Origin: an uncultured Fidelibacterota bacterium
Lineage (GTDB): Bacteria > Fidelibacterota > Marinisomatia > Marinisomatales > TCS55
Assembly (NCBI GenBank): GCA_902615915.1
Contig: CACMQQ010000008.1
Coordinates: forward strand, 1 to 64,000
Direction: 5' to 3'
Length of the DNA: 64,000 bases
Shown here: positions 54,611-63,174 of the stretch, piece after piece
Position numbering within the stretch: the stretch's first letter is position 1
Layout: each line of letters begins with the position of its first letter
Made by a program: the position numbers and the translations under genes
The notes under the pieces: generated by a model
The model's input: only the letters and a program-made list of their open reading frames with translations
What the model was told of the DNA's origin: nothing
The model's database searches: none

Positions 54611-54638
54611 AAAACCCTCCATGAAAAGAGGGTTTTTT
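54611..54638 (+). terminator. Terminator after SHOCT gene
   Basis: AAAACCCTC (54611-54619) and GAGGGTTTT (54628-54636) form a 9-bp stem with an 8-nt loop, followed by T residues. It is a good intrinsic terminator in both directions. Confidence 0.9.
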
Positions 54639-54776
54639 ATTTTAATGACATCAGCTACGTGCAGGTATCACAAATTAAATTTTTGATGTAAAAGTGAATT
54701 AGGACTTAAGTTACCAATTTTATTTTTTTAATTTATAATTGTTGTATATATATTTGAATAACTAAGGAGAGTGGTT

Positions 54777-56366
54777 ATGAAAATTATGCAATTCTTCAAT
54801 TATTTATTGGCATTGTTACTTATTGCACAATGCATAAAAGCCAAAAATAGAGATGGTCCATTTGGCGAACTTGTTATTATTAACGCTATGATTATTCCTG
54901 GGCACGGCGGTCCTGCTTATGGTCCAGCTGATATAATAATTAAAAATGATTTGATTGACCAAATCATCTCTTACAATGGTAAAACTGGCAGAGATAAAAA
55001 TGTTTCTTATCCCAAAGCTGATAAAATAATCGATGCTACAGGAATGTACGTTATGCCAGGACTAATTGATTTACATGCACATATTAGGGGACCAGATCTT
55101 CCATTAAGTTATGTTTATAACTTAAAGTTAGCTCATGGCGTCACAACTATGGTTAATGGAGCAGATAGGGGTTGGAAAAATGCTCTTGAACAAAAAAAAT
55201 TATCTGATCAGAATAAAATTACCGCTCCCAGAATGTTTCCAATAAAAGATTGGGGGCCTTCAAGGTCACGCGACCCAGGTCATTTGCCCAAAGCTTCAGA
55301 AATAAAAAAATGGCACGACACCAACACCCAAAACATTGCTAAGCTAGCCAATCAAATTGTAAAAGAAGGTGCACATGTAATTAGAATTGGATCTTTAGCA
55401 TGGAATGAAGAGTTATTTGGCAAAGTTGCAAAAGAAATTTATAAGGCAGGTGGAATAACAACAGTTCATTTACCACCATCCGATATATCTGTTGTTAATG
55501 CAGTCAAAGCTGCTGAATTAGGAGTTACAATGCTGGAGCATCATTATGGCTATCCTGAATCTGCAATGGGTGGTAAGGTGCATCCATTTCCTTCAGATTA
55601 CAATTACATGGATGAAGCAGATCGTTTTAGGCATGCAGGATCCATTTGGCAAATTGCCTCTGAAGACATCCTTTATGGTGAAGTTGTTGATCGTTTAATA
55701 AAATCTGGCGTTGCAATGCTACCTACCATGAGTACCTATGAAGCAAATAGAGATATAAATCGCGCCATGAGCTCTCCTTGGCACGAGCGTTATACTCATG
55801 CCAAGTTAATTGACTGGTATTTTCCAAACCCAGAATATCACGGCTCATATCACTGGAATTGGACCTCTAATGATGAACAAGCTTGGTCTGATATGTTTAA
55901 AAAATGGCAAAAACTCATTTATGAATTTCATAAGCGTGGAGGGCATTTAGCCTATGCAGTGGACGACCCTTATATTTGGAATACCACTGGTATTGGCAAT
56001 GTGAGAGAGTTACAGCTTATGAAAGAATCTGGACTGCATGCTCTTGAAGTTATTAGATCAGCTACAAGGAATAGCGCTATTACGCTAAGACAACCTCAAC
56101 TTGGGTTAGTACAAACAGGATTTATTGCAGACTTAGCAATAATTGACGGCAATCCATTGGATAATTTTCATTTTCTATATGCTTTTGGCGGGATTGACTT
56201 TTCTGAGGGAGCAATAAAAAATAAAGGTGGTGTTAGGTGGACTATTAAATCAGGGATTTTGTTTGATAACAAACAATTAGTGCAAGAGGTTTTGGAAGAA
56301 GTTAAAAAATCTAAAAAAAATTGGGTTAACCCAATAAAAAAACTATTCGAACCTGCATCAAAATAA
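54777..56366 (+). CDS. Exported amidohydrolase
   Basis: This protein of about 529 residues has a signal peptide (to about residue 21) and an amidohydrolase beta/alpha-barrel with metal ligands in 'GLIDLHAHIRG' (HxH), 'TTVHLPPSD' (His), 'LEHHYG' (His) and 'YAVDDP' (Asp). This is the imidazolonepropionase/prolidase-like branch; members hydrolyse cyclic amides or dipeptides in the periplasm. The start is set at ATG 54777, because AAGGAGA at 54763-54769 is well spaced from it; the GTG at 54771 is too close. Confidence 0.85.
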   Translation: MKIMQFFNYLLALLLIAQCIKAKNRDGPFGELVIINAMIIPGHGGPAYGPADIIIKNDLIDQIISYNGKTGRDKNVSYPKADKIIDATGMYVMPGLIDLHAHIRGPDLPLSYVYNLKLAHGVTTMVNGADRGWKNALEQKKLSDQNKITAPRMFPIKDWGPSRSRDPGHLPKASEIKKWHDTNTQNIAKLANQIVKEGAHVIRIGSLAWNEELFGKVAKEIYKAGGITTVHLPPSDISVVNAVKAAELGVTMLEHHYGYPESAMGGKVHPFPSDYNYMDEADRFRHAGSIWQIASEDILYGEVVDRLIKSGVAMLPTMSTYEANRDINRAMSSPWHERYTHAKLIDWYFPNPEYHGSYHWNWTSNDEQAWSDMFKKWQKLIYEFHKRGGHLAYAVDDPYIWNTTGIGNVRELQLMKESGLHALEVIRSATRNSAITLRQPQLGLVQTGFIADLAIIDGNPLDNFHFLYAFGGIDFSEGAIKNKGGVRWTIKSGILFDNKQLVQEVLEEVKKSKKNWVNPIKKLFEPASK

Positions 56367-56367
56367 A

Positions 56368-56592
56368 TTAAGCACTTTTTCCAAGCGAAAAACGTTTCCA
56401 GGCCGAATGTAAAATAAAAAACCAAACCCCATTAATTATGGGTTCAATAAAAGCATCTGCCATGGCTAGCTCTAAGGTTGCTCCAGTAATAGCCATTACA
56501 CAAATTATAGCTATAATCATGTGACCAAGCGTATAAATTGCTGTAAGAAGTAAAGAATCAATTGTTACGTAGTATTGAATTCTGCTCAGCAT
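56368..56592 (-). CDS. DUF2061 membrane protein
   Basis: This 74-residue protein has two TM helices and the conserved pattern 'FIEPIINGVWFFILHSAW'. It is a typical DUF2061 member. It converges on the amidohydrolase gene. The function is unknown. Confidence 0.85.
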   Translation of the reverse strand: MLSRIQYYVTIDSLLLTAIYTLGHMIIAIICVMAITGATLELAMADAFIEPIINGVWFFILHSAWKRFSLGKSA

Positions 56593-56770
56593 ATTTAACC
56601 TTTTTATTTTTTTATATTCTATTCTAAAGTTAATAAAAGAGTATACACTTTGTTCCCTTTAGCATACTTTTACGTAATAATATATTTTTTTAAAGTTAAA
56701 ATTAATAGTTGTTTTATGAGCGTTATGAGCGTTATATTCACTAATCAATATTAAAAGCTAAGGAAAAATT

Positions 56771-57340
56771 ATGTCATTAATAGGAAAAAAAATTAAATCT
56801 TTTAGTCTAAATGCATTCCGTGCAGGTGAAGATGATTTTCTACAAATTACTGATGAGCACCTAAAAGGGAGATGGTCAGTGCTTTTTTTCTACCCCGCAG
56901 ATTTCACATTTGTCTGTCCTACAGAACTTGAAGATTTAGCAGATAATTATGAAGAATTTTTGAAATTAGGTGTGGAAGTTTTCTCGGTATCAACTGATAG
57001 CCATTGGACTCATAAAGCATGGCATGAAAAATCAGATGCGGTCAGTAAAGTCAAATTTACTATGGTCAGCGATGATCAATTCAAACTTTCAAAACAATTT
57101 AAGGTTTTGAGAAAAAATGAAGGAAGATCTGACAGGGCAACGTTTGTGATCGATCCCAACGGACAAGTACAAGCATATGAAATTACATCAGAGGGTCTAG
57201 GTAGAGATGCTAGTGAGCTACTAAGAAAAGTTAAAGCTGCCATCTATGTATACGAAAATCCCGATGAAAGGTGTCCTGCCAAGTGGAAAGAAGGCGAAGA
57301 AACATTAATACCAACATTAGATCTATCAGGAAAAATTTAA
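56771..57340 (+). CDS. ahpC: Peroxiredoxin AhpC
   Basis: This 189-residue 2-Cys peroxiredoxin has the peroxidatic Cys49 in 'PADFTFVCPTELE' and the resolving Cys168 in 'NPDERCPAKW'. It reduces hydrogen peroxide and alkyl hydroperoxides and is recycled by AhpF, encoded downstream. The whole set forms the main peroxide defence of this region. Confidence 0.97.
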   Translation: MSLIGKKIKSFSLNAFRAGEDDFLQITDEHLKGRWSVLFFYPADFTFVCPTELEDLADNYEEFLKLGVEVFSVSTDSHWTHKAWHEKSDAVSKVKFTMVSDDQFKLSKQFKVLRKNEGRSDRATFVIDPNGQVQAYEITSEGLGRDASELLRKVKAAIYVYENPDERCPAKWKEGEETLIPTLDLSGKI

Positions 57341-57341
57341 A

Positions 57342-57527
57342 ATGAAATTAAGAAACGAAATACTCAACTCGCTTAAAGAATATTCACAAATCAACGACAA
57401 TGACATTATTGTCAATTATTTTAGTCACAATCTTAAAAAAGAAAGTCATTTAACAAGATATGGCAATTTTGGATTAGACAATTCCGGTTTGAAAAATTCT
57501 AAACTTAAAATTAAAAATACTAAATAA
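57342..57527 (+). CDS. Short AhpF-like N-terminal remnant
   Basis: This 61-residue ORF lies directly between ahpC and ahpF. Its first 25 residues ('MKLRNEILNSLKEYSQI') resemble the start of AhpF ('[18 protein letters not shown]'). The rest has no clear match. It looks like a partial duplication of the ahpF 5' end, now perhaps non-functional or a small regulator. Confidence 0.45.
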   Translation: MKLRNEILNSLKEYSQINDNDIIVNYFSHNLKKESHLTRYGNFGLDNSGLKNSKLKIKNTK

Positions 57528-57544
57528 AACATCCATTAACTAAA

Positions 57545-59152
57545 ATGAAATTAAGTGATCAGATTCTAAACACATTAAATGGCTACACATCTAAAATTGT
57601 AGATAATGTACTTATTGAGTATCAAGATGGATCACATGATAAGAAAAATGAGTTGATACAGTTTCTGAATGATGTCGCAAGTGTTTCAGACAAAATTAGT
57701 GTTGTTTTGAAATCTGACTCCAAAGGTTCAGATCCGCTAAAATTTGAGATTAAAAAAAATGATCTATCCCATGGGATTTATTTTGATGGCATACCATCCG
57801 GCCATGAATTCAATTCGTTTATTTTAGCCATTTTACAGGTGGGTGGTGCACCTCTTTCGATTGATAATGATGTTCAGAAAATTATTGCTGAATTGAATGA
57901 AGAATTAAATTTTGAGACCATTGTTAGTTTAAGCTGCGAAAATTGTCCAGACGTTGTTCAGGCTTTAAACCAATTTGCTATTTTAAATCCCAAAATCACT
58001 AATACGACTATTGATGGTGGTTTGCATCCGGACATGATCAATGCTAGAAAAGTACAAAGCGTTCCTACTATCTTTCTTAATGGTGAAGAGTTTGCCTCCG
58101 GTAGAGTTAGCATAGCCAAGATTCTAGATAAATTAATGAAGGTTGATAAAGTAAAAGTTTCAATTAAATCCTCTAACATGTCTTTGCAAGACGTTACTAT
58201 CATTGGAGGTGGGCCAGCTGGAATAAGTTCTGCTATTTATGCTGCTAGAAAAGGACTCGATGTAACAATCATTGCGGAAAAATTTGGTGGCCAATTGACT
58301 GAAACTATTGGAATTGAGAATTTTATATCCACACCATACACAACTGGCAAAGAATTAACTGATGACCTAAAAAAACACACTAGACAATACAATATCAAAA
58401 CCAAAGAGCATGTTTCAGTAACAAATATTAATAGCGGGGAAATAAAAACTGTAACATTGTCAACTGGCGAGATTTTTCAAACCAAGACTGTAATTATCGC
58501 GACAGGTGCAAAATGGAGAACTCTGAATGTTCCAGGTGAAAAAGAATTGATTGGAAAGGGAGTGGCGTATTGTCCTCATTGCGATGGCCCATTTTACCAG
58601 GGTAAAGATGTTGTAGTAGTCGGTGGGGGAAACTCCGGTATTGAAGCAGCTATAGATCTTTCTAACATTGCGAAGAACGTTAAGTTAATTGAATTTTTAC
58701 CATTTTTAAAAGCTGACAAAATACTTAGAGATAAAGCCAGAAGTCTCAATAATATATCTTTTATTTTGAACTCTGAAGTACAAACTATAAACGATGAAAA
58801 TGGAAAAGTAGCTGGTATCACTTACATAGATAAGTCCTCCAATGAAATTTATTATCTAAAGACATCAGCCGTTTTTGTCCAAATTGGTCTTATTCCGAAT
58901 AGCAGTTTTGTTAAGAATGTAGTTGAGCTAAATAATTACAATGAAATCATTATTAATGATAAATGTGAAACCTCACAATCTGGTATCTTCGCTTGCGGCG
59001 ATGTTTCATCTATTCCCCACAAACAAATAATTGTTTCAATGGGTAACGGCGCCTCTGCAGCTTTATCAGCGTCAGACTATTTGATTAAAAATGAGAGTTC
59101 AGTTGTCTCTATCAAAGAAAAAACTACTGCCAAAAAGAGTAGAAAGAAGTAG
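57545..59152 (+). CDS. ahpF: Alkyl hydroperoxide reductase subunit F
   Basis: This 535-residue flavoprotein has an N-terminal thioredoxin-like pair with CxxC at C131/C134 ([11 protein letters not shown]) and a thioredoxin-reductase domain with FAD loop '[18 protein letters not shown]' and redox CxxC at C343/C346 (YCPHCDGP). It uses NADH to recycle AhpC. Confidence 0.97.
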   Translation: MKLSDQILNTLNGYTSKIVDNVLIEYQDGSHDKKNELIQFLNDVASVSDKISVVLKSDSKGSDPLKFEIKKNDLSHGIYFDGIPSGHEFNSFILAILQVGGAPLSIDNDVQKIIAELNEELNFETIVSLSCENCPDVVQALNQFAILNPKITNTTIDGGLHPDMINARKVQSVPTIFLNGEEFASGRVSIAKILDKLMKVDKVKVSIKSSNMSLQDVTIIGGGPAGISSAIYAARKGLDVTIIAEKFGGQLTETIGIENFISTPYTTGKELTDDLKKHTRQYNIKTKEHVSVTNINSGEIKTVTLSTGEIFQTKTVIIATGAKWRTLNVPGEKELIGKGVAYCPHCDGPFYQGKDVVVVGGGNSGIEAAIDLSNIAKNVKLIEFLPFLKADKILRDKARSLNNISFILNSEVQTINDENGKVAGITYIDKSSNEIYYLKTSAVFVQIGLIPNSSFVKNVVELNNYNEIIINDKCETSQSGIFACGDVSSIPHKQIIVSMGNGASAALSASDYLIKNESSVVSIKEKTTAKKSRKK

Positions 59153-59216
59153 TCATGCTAAATGAGGTTTCTTCTTAATCAGATACCATGCTTTTAACAC
59201 TTAAAAGGATATAATT

Positions 59217-59435
59217 ATGTTTAATAATATAGAAAAAAATTTATATGAAAGAATTGGCACAGGCCTTTTTGTAGCACTTTTTGTTGCTTTCTTATTTACC
59301 GTTCTTTTTCAATCTTATGTCTATCAATATAAATCTGCTTTTTTCGGTTTTGCTGTAGCAACCATTCTTGTCACCTTTGGCTTTTTTGTGATGCTCAAAA
59401 TCAAAGAAGAATTAGAAGCAGATGAAAAAAGATAG
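59217..59435 (+). CDS. 72-residue two-TM membrane protein
   Basis: It has two hydrophobic helices ('IGTGLFVALFVAFLFTVLF' and 'AFFGFAVATILVTFGFFVML') and an acidic C-terminus. An AAAAGG ribosome-binding site precedes the ATG. It heads a run of six tiny membrane genes to 60226. No family is recognised. Confidence 0.5.
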   Translation: MFNNIEKNLYERIGTGLFVALFVAFLFTVLFQSYVYQYKSAFFGFAVATILVTFGFFVMLKIKEELEADEKR

Positions 59436-59529
59436 CCTGAGCGATAAAATTGTTAGCCTTGTCCTTGATTCGAAATTGATCATCTTTGTCCTCGCTTTTT
59501 TCTTAATAATTAAACTTTTTATGATCTAA
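59422..59529 (+). CDS. 35-residue single-TM micro-protein A
   Basis: It starts within the last 14 nt of the 72-residue gene. A polar N-terminus (MKKDSLSDKIVSLVLDSK) precedes a TM helix (LIIFVLAFFLIIKLFMI). Its stop overlaps the start of the next micro-ORF (TAATG). It has the same plan as that next ORF. Confidence 0.45.
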   Translation: MKKDSLSDKIVSLVLDSKLIIFVLAFFLIIKLFMI

Positions 59530-59636
59530 TGTTCGATCGCTTCTCAGATAACTTAATTTCGATTTTGGACAAGCCATTAGGTGCAGCCATTGTGCTTGTT
59601 TTCTCAATTTTGGTCCTATTAAAAATTTTAATGTAA
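59529..59636 (+). CDS. 35-residue single-TM micro-protein B
   Basis: The start overlaps the stop of micro-protein A. It shares A's plan: 'MFDRFSDNLISILDKP' followed by the TM helix 'AAIVLVFSILVLLKILM'. The pair share DxxSDxLxSxLD-like spacing, suggesting paralogy. Confidence 0.45.
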   Translation: MFDRFSDNLISILDKPLGAAIVLVFSILVLLKILM

Positions 59637-59647
59637 AGGAATATATT

Positions 59648-59851
59648 ATGTCATCAAGTAACTGGTATTTATTAATGATCGGTGCAATTTTTATTGCAGT
59701 GATTGCATTTGTTTTTGGAACTATTGTTTTTGGCTATGAAAGTGAACAGCAGGCAAGAGAAGTTGGCATTTTCATCGGCTTGTGGGCACCAACTTTTGGA
59801 ATGCTTGGAGCTAGAGCATTAATTCTAGAGAACAATAGTACTGTAAAATAA
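59648..59851 (+). CDS. 67-residue two-TM membrane protein
   Basis: It has two TM helices ('WYLLMIGAIFIAVIAFVFGT' and 'GIFIGLWAPTFGMLGARALI') separated by 'FGYESEQQAREV'. A good AAAGGA ribosome-binding site is present. No family is recognised. Confidence 0.5.
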   Translation: MSSSNWYLLMIGAIFIAVIAFVFGTIVFGYESEQQAREVGIFIGLWAPTFGMLGARALILENNSTVK

Positions 59852-59873
59852 TCAATAATTCACTCTTATTTTA

Positions 59874-60047
59874 GTGGTTATACTAATAATTATTATTACA
59901 GCAATATTATTTGTGTCTGCTCTTTTCATAATTTCTAAAAACTTTAAATCAAATAGCTCTGATAAATCGAATGAAGAGAAACTTTTCAGGCTCAGTATCT
60001 CTATTTTATCTTTGCTAGTCATCCTAAGATTGGTAAGTATAATATGA
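59874..60047 (+). CDS. 57-residue twin-TM protein (DUF2909-like?)
   Basis: A GTG-started ORF with a TM helix at each end (LIIIITAILFVSALFIIS and 'FRLSISILSLLVILRLV') and a polar middle part. Its layout is like DUF2909 twin-TM proteins, but the match is not certain. Its stop overlaps the next gene start (ATGA), which supports both. Confidence 0.45.
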   Translation: MVILIIIITAILFVSALFIISKNFKSNSSDKSNEEKLFRLSISILSLLVILRLVSII

Positions 60048-60226
60048 TCAAGATTCCAGATTCCATATGGGTTGTTTATTTCACATGCGCCTTAATTTCG
60101 TGGTATTTTATTTTAGTTCTCAAGGTAGATCTAATTGTCACTCCTGCATTGTTAATGTCAGCGCTGTCTCTGCAAGCAATGTCAAGATATTTAAAAAATA
60201 ATAGAAATAGTAGAGAGCAAAGCTAA
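60044..60226 (+). CDS. 60-residue two-TM membrane protein
   Basis: It has two TM helices ('SIWVVYFTCALISWYFILVL' and 'VTPALLMSALSLQAMSRYL') and a basic tail. It overlaps the 57-residue gene by 4 nt. No family is recognised. Confidence 0.5.
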   Translation: MIKIPDSIWVVYFTCALISWYFILVLKVDLIVTPALLMSALSLQAMSRYLKNNRNSREQS

Positions 60227-60297
60227 TCTTTCTAAAGTAACGCTTCTGAAATTTCTCTTTTTCAATTTTAAAGTCTAATAAGGTTACTGGCCAAAAA

Positions 60298-61086
60298 TTA
60301 ATCTTTTAAATAATTTAAAATTTCACTTGTGGTATTCTTTGAGTCCAGGATTTTAAAATGCCCAATGTTAGGGATCACCTTAAGACGACTGCCTTGCCAA
60401 TTATTGTTAACATTAATTGCTCTTTCTAAAGGTGTTATTTTATCTTTCTCTCCGTGAACTATTAAACCTTCAATATTATTAACATTCTTAATCCACCTAC
60501 TAACACTCATTTCGTAAGGGTTCATATCGTAGTCTTTTTTAAATTTTTCTAATGTTATATTAATTATTTTTTGATTAATGCCAATGAGCCTAGCAACGTC
60601 ATTTATCCAATCTGTAAAATGATCTGGCGGAGCTATAAATATAATCTTTTTCAGATCAATATCATTCTCAGATAGCGTGAAAGAGCAAGGTACTGCGCCA
60701 AAAGAATGGGTAATAACATAATCAATATCTGTTGATTTCAGTAAATGCTGAGCAAATTCACCAAAATCTTTCATGGTTGTATCGGATTTTGCGCTAGATC
60801 CATGCGATGGTGCATCAAAGATTGTAACATCAAATCTTTGATTTACTAATTCTTTAATTATGCTTTCAAAGTTAGTTGCTCTTCCTTCCCATCCATGAAT
60901 AATTAGAACTTTTCTATTTTTCCCTGGCCAGCGGTAGGTCACAATATCAAGACCATTGAATCTTACGATTTTTTTCGTAGCTCGAAGAAAGATATTGCTT
61001 TTTGATAGAGCTGCTTTTTTTATCCTTGGGTTATTTAATTGATGATAAAAATGGTTTGCCATTTGATGTGGAAAAAATAAGTTCAA
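60298..61086 (-). CDS. Alpha/beta hydrolase (serine type)
   Basis: This 262-residue hydrolase has oxyanion motif HGWEG (about residues 73-77), 'FDAPSHGSS', a nucleophile elbow THSFGA, an Asp in HGEKD and a terminal His in 'NIGHFKIL'. It is a lipase/esterase-like enzyme without signal peptide. The substrate is unknown. Confidence 0.8.
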   Translation of the reverse strand: MNLFFPHQMANHFYHQLNNPRIKKAALSKSNIFLRATKKIVRFNGLDIVTYRWPGKNRKVLIIHGWEGRATNFESIIKELVNQRFDVTIFDAPSHGSSAKSDTTMKDFGEFAQHLLKSTDIDYVITHSFGAVPCSFTLSENDIDLKKIIFIAPPDHFTDWINDVARLIGINQKIINITLEKFKKDYDMNPYEMSVSRWIKNVNNIEGLIVHGEKDKITPLERAINVNNNWQGSRLKVIPNIGHFKILDSKNTTSEILNYLKD

Positions 61087-61152
61087 TAACTTTTGGATTA
61101 TTCTTTTGATCTTTGGTTCCCCCGAACAGAAAAAATCATTATTGTGATAATT

Positions 61153-62463
61153 TTATCTTCTTAGCTTTTTCCAATTGCCATCAATGGCTAATGTCATTCC
61201 ATTGTACTGAAGATTGACATACATGGTATTATCTAAAGGGCTAAAGCATACACCAGCAAACTCTGATCCTGTATAGCTATTTTCCGCTATTAGATAACTT
61301 CCCCCTGTTTGATTGAAGCCCCACAATCTGTTAATCTTTGAATTGTCCTCACATACTATTAAATCCCCCCACGGGGCTATCGTAACGTTGTCAGGCATGT
61401 TTATTTGATCATCTTTTTCAGATTCAAGCCACAGCTCTATGGTTGTGTTTTGTTGGGATAGGAAATTTAGTTTGAAAATCTGACCTTTGTTTAATTTACC
61501 TCCTGATGTGCAAGTAACATAAATTGAGGCTTGATTGCTCGTGATTCCTTCTGGCCTAGCAAAGGGAGTAGCACCTTTTGCTGCAAGATCAAATCTCATT
61601 GTATCATCTTCCGGGTCGACATCATCAACTTTGATCCAACTAGCTTGGTATATGTTTTTTGTTTTCATGAGATCTTGATTCCAATTTCTAGAATCCTCAA
61701 CGTTTTCAACTTTTAAAGCAAAAAGTTCTCCTTCTATTAAAGAGCCTTTCTTTTTAGGAATAAACTTGTAAATCAAACCTTCGCTTCTATCCTCTGTTAG
61801 GTAAGCATTGCCATATTTATCGAAAGCAACTGCCTCATGCATAAATCGTCCTAAAGCTTTTAATGGGACAGGAGTTGAAAGATCGGGTTTAGCTGGGTCA
61901 ACTTCAAAAACATAGCCATGAGATTTTCTCCAACTATTTTTCTTATCTATATCTTCCTCACACGAGAGCCATGTATTCCAAGGTGTTAAACCACCAGCAC
62001 AATTATTTCGTGTACCACTTAAACTTAAAAATTCTTTTTTGACTCTCTTTGTCTTTTTATCTAAGACTATTGTTGTTGTGCCTCCAATTGCAATAGGGTC
62101 GTAATGCCTAGATCCAAGATCTTTAATTTGAGAAGATGGATCATCAAAAGCGCCATTTAGCATTCCATCACGAGGAATAAGCTCATGGTTTCTTACCAGC
62201 ACAACGTCACCATTTACGTTAAAAGCTCCCATACCATCCGCTAAATGAGGGACTTTAAAACCGTCGGTCATGGGAGACCCTTTTGTAGAAATCAACTTAT
62301 ATTTTAGCGATCGATGAAGATCAATAATTTTGTTTGGATCTTTTCTTAGCGATATATTTTTAGATTTATCTAATGATGTAAAGCTAGAGAGTTCATTTAT
62401 AAAATTCTCAAATCCTAGAAATGGCATGGTGCCTGTTAATGCTAAAAAAGATCTTCTGTCCAT
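61153..62463 (-). CDS. PhoX-like phosphatase (DUF839), Tat-exported
   Basis: This 436-residue protein begins with a Tat-like signal 'MDRRSFLALTGTMPFLGF' and has a PhoX-family beta-propeller: 'VVLVRNHELIPRD', 'NCAGGLTPWNTWLSCEED', 'GRFMHEAVAFDKYGNAYLTE', 'ARPEGI' and 'MPDNVTIAPWGDLIVCEDN'. PhoX enzymes use Ca and Fe to cleave phosphate esters and are common in marine bacteria. Confidence 0.88.
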   Translation of the reverse strand: MDRRSFLALTGTMPFLGFENFINELSSFTSLDKSKNISLRKDPNKIIDLHRSLKYKLISTKGSPMTDGFKVPHLADGMGAFNVNGDVVLVRNHELIPRDGMLNGAFDDPSSQIKDLGSRHYDPIAIGGTTTIVLDKKTKRVKKEFLSLSGTRNNCAGGLTPWNTWLSCEEDIDKKNSWRKSHGYVFEVDPAKPDLSTPVPLKALGRFMHEAVAFDKYGNAYLTEDRSEGLIYKFIPKKKGSLIEGELFALKVENVEDSRNWNQDLMKTKNIYQASWIKVDDVDPEDDTMRFDLAAKGATPFARPEGITSNQASIYVTCTSGGKLNKGQIFKLNFLSQQNTTIELWLESEKDDQINMPDNVTIAPWGDLIVCEDNSKINRLWGFNQTGGSYLIAENSYTGSEFAGVCFSPLDNTMYVNLQYNGMTLAIDGNWKKLRR

Positions 62464-62582
62464 ATAGCAATTTATTAATACATTATGATATCAAGCAATT
62501 ATACTTAATATGAAAAAATCTTTATTAATAGGCTTGATTGATTATCTAAATTTTAAACAAAATAAATGAAAAGAATTGATAA

Positions 62583-62747
62583 ATGAGAAAAATGATAGAT
62601 AAGTATGCTTGGCTTTTTTTTCTGGTTGCTGCTATAATAGAGCTAATTTTGTATTTAATGGGGATAGAGGACAATTATTTTTTTATTTTAATTTTTGCAA
62701 TATCATTAATTACATATCTTTTTAAAGGCAAAAGCATCTTAAGTTAG
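62583..62747 (+). CDS. 54-residue two-TM membrane protein
   Basis: It has two hydrophobic helices ('YAWLFFLVAAIIELILYLMG' and 'YFFILIFAISLITYLF') and a basic C-terminus. It is ATG-started, with an internal ATG at 62592 as an alternative. It lies just before the DUF2892 gene. No family is recognised. Confidence 0.45.
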   Translation: MRKMIDKYAWLFFLVAAIIELILYLMGIEDNYFFILIFAISLITYLFKGKSILS

Positions 62748-62782
62748 TTTTTATTTTTTACTAAAATTAAAGGGGGAATAAT

Positions 62783-62983
62783 ATGTTTGAAACAAATCAA
62801 AATATGTCAGAGCGAATTCAGAGATTGATTGTATCGTTATTTATGATTCCTGGCGTTTTTTTGCTGGATTATTCATTTTATGGAATACTTTTGAGTTTCG
62901 TGGGATTCATATTGTTATTTAATGCGGTAGTAGGAACATGCATGATTTATAAAGTCCTAGGAATAAATACCTGCGATATATGA
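62783..62983 (+). CDS. DUF2892/YgaP-like membrane protein
   Basis: This 66-residue protein has the YgaP transmembrane-domain pattern ('QNMSERIQRLIVSLFMIPG' then 'VGFILLFNAVVGTCMIYKVL' and GINTC). The GTC and NTC cysteines near the C-terminus are typical. A strong AGGGGG ribosome-binding site is present. Confidence 0.85.
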   Translation: MFETNQNMSERIQRLIVSLFMIPGVFLLDYSFYGILLSFVGFILLFNAVVGTCMIYKVLGINTCDI

Positions 62984-63050
62984 AAATTGCATACATTATA
63001 AATTATTCTAATAATGTTGGGTATTAGTTTAACATTCATTAAATTTTAAC

Positions 63051-63113
63051 ATGAATATTATTTACAAAGACGATTGTAACTGTTCTTGCAGTGATTCTGA
63101 CAATTGCTGTTAG
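63051..63113 (+). CDS. 20-residue Cys-rich micro-ORF
   Basis: ATG 63051 opens a 20-residue ORF ending DCNCSCSDSDNCC, with five Cys of 20. No ribosome-binding site is clear. It is either chance, a metal-binding micro-peptide or a leader. It lies between the DUF2892 and EEP-family genes. Confidence 0.25.
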   Translation: MNIIYKDDCNCSCSDSDNCC

Positions 63114-63174
63114 TCTCCATAACGTTTTACAATAATTAGTTACATCCAAATATCTTACTTTTAGATCAGGCTAT

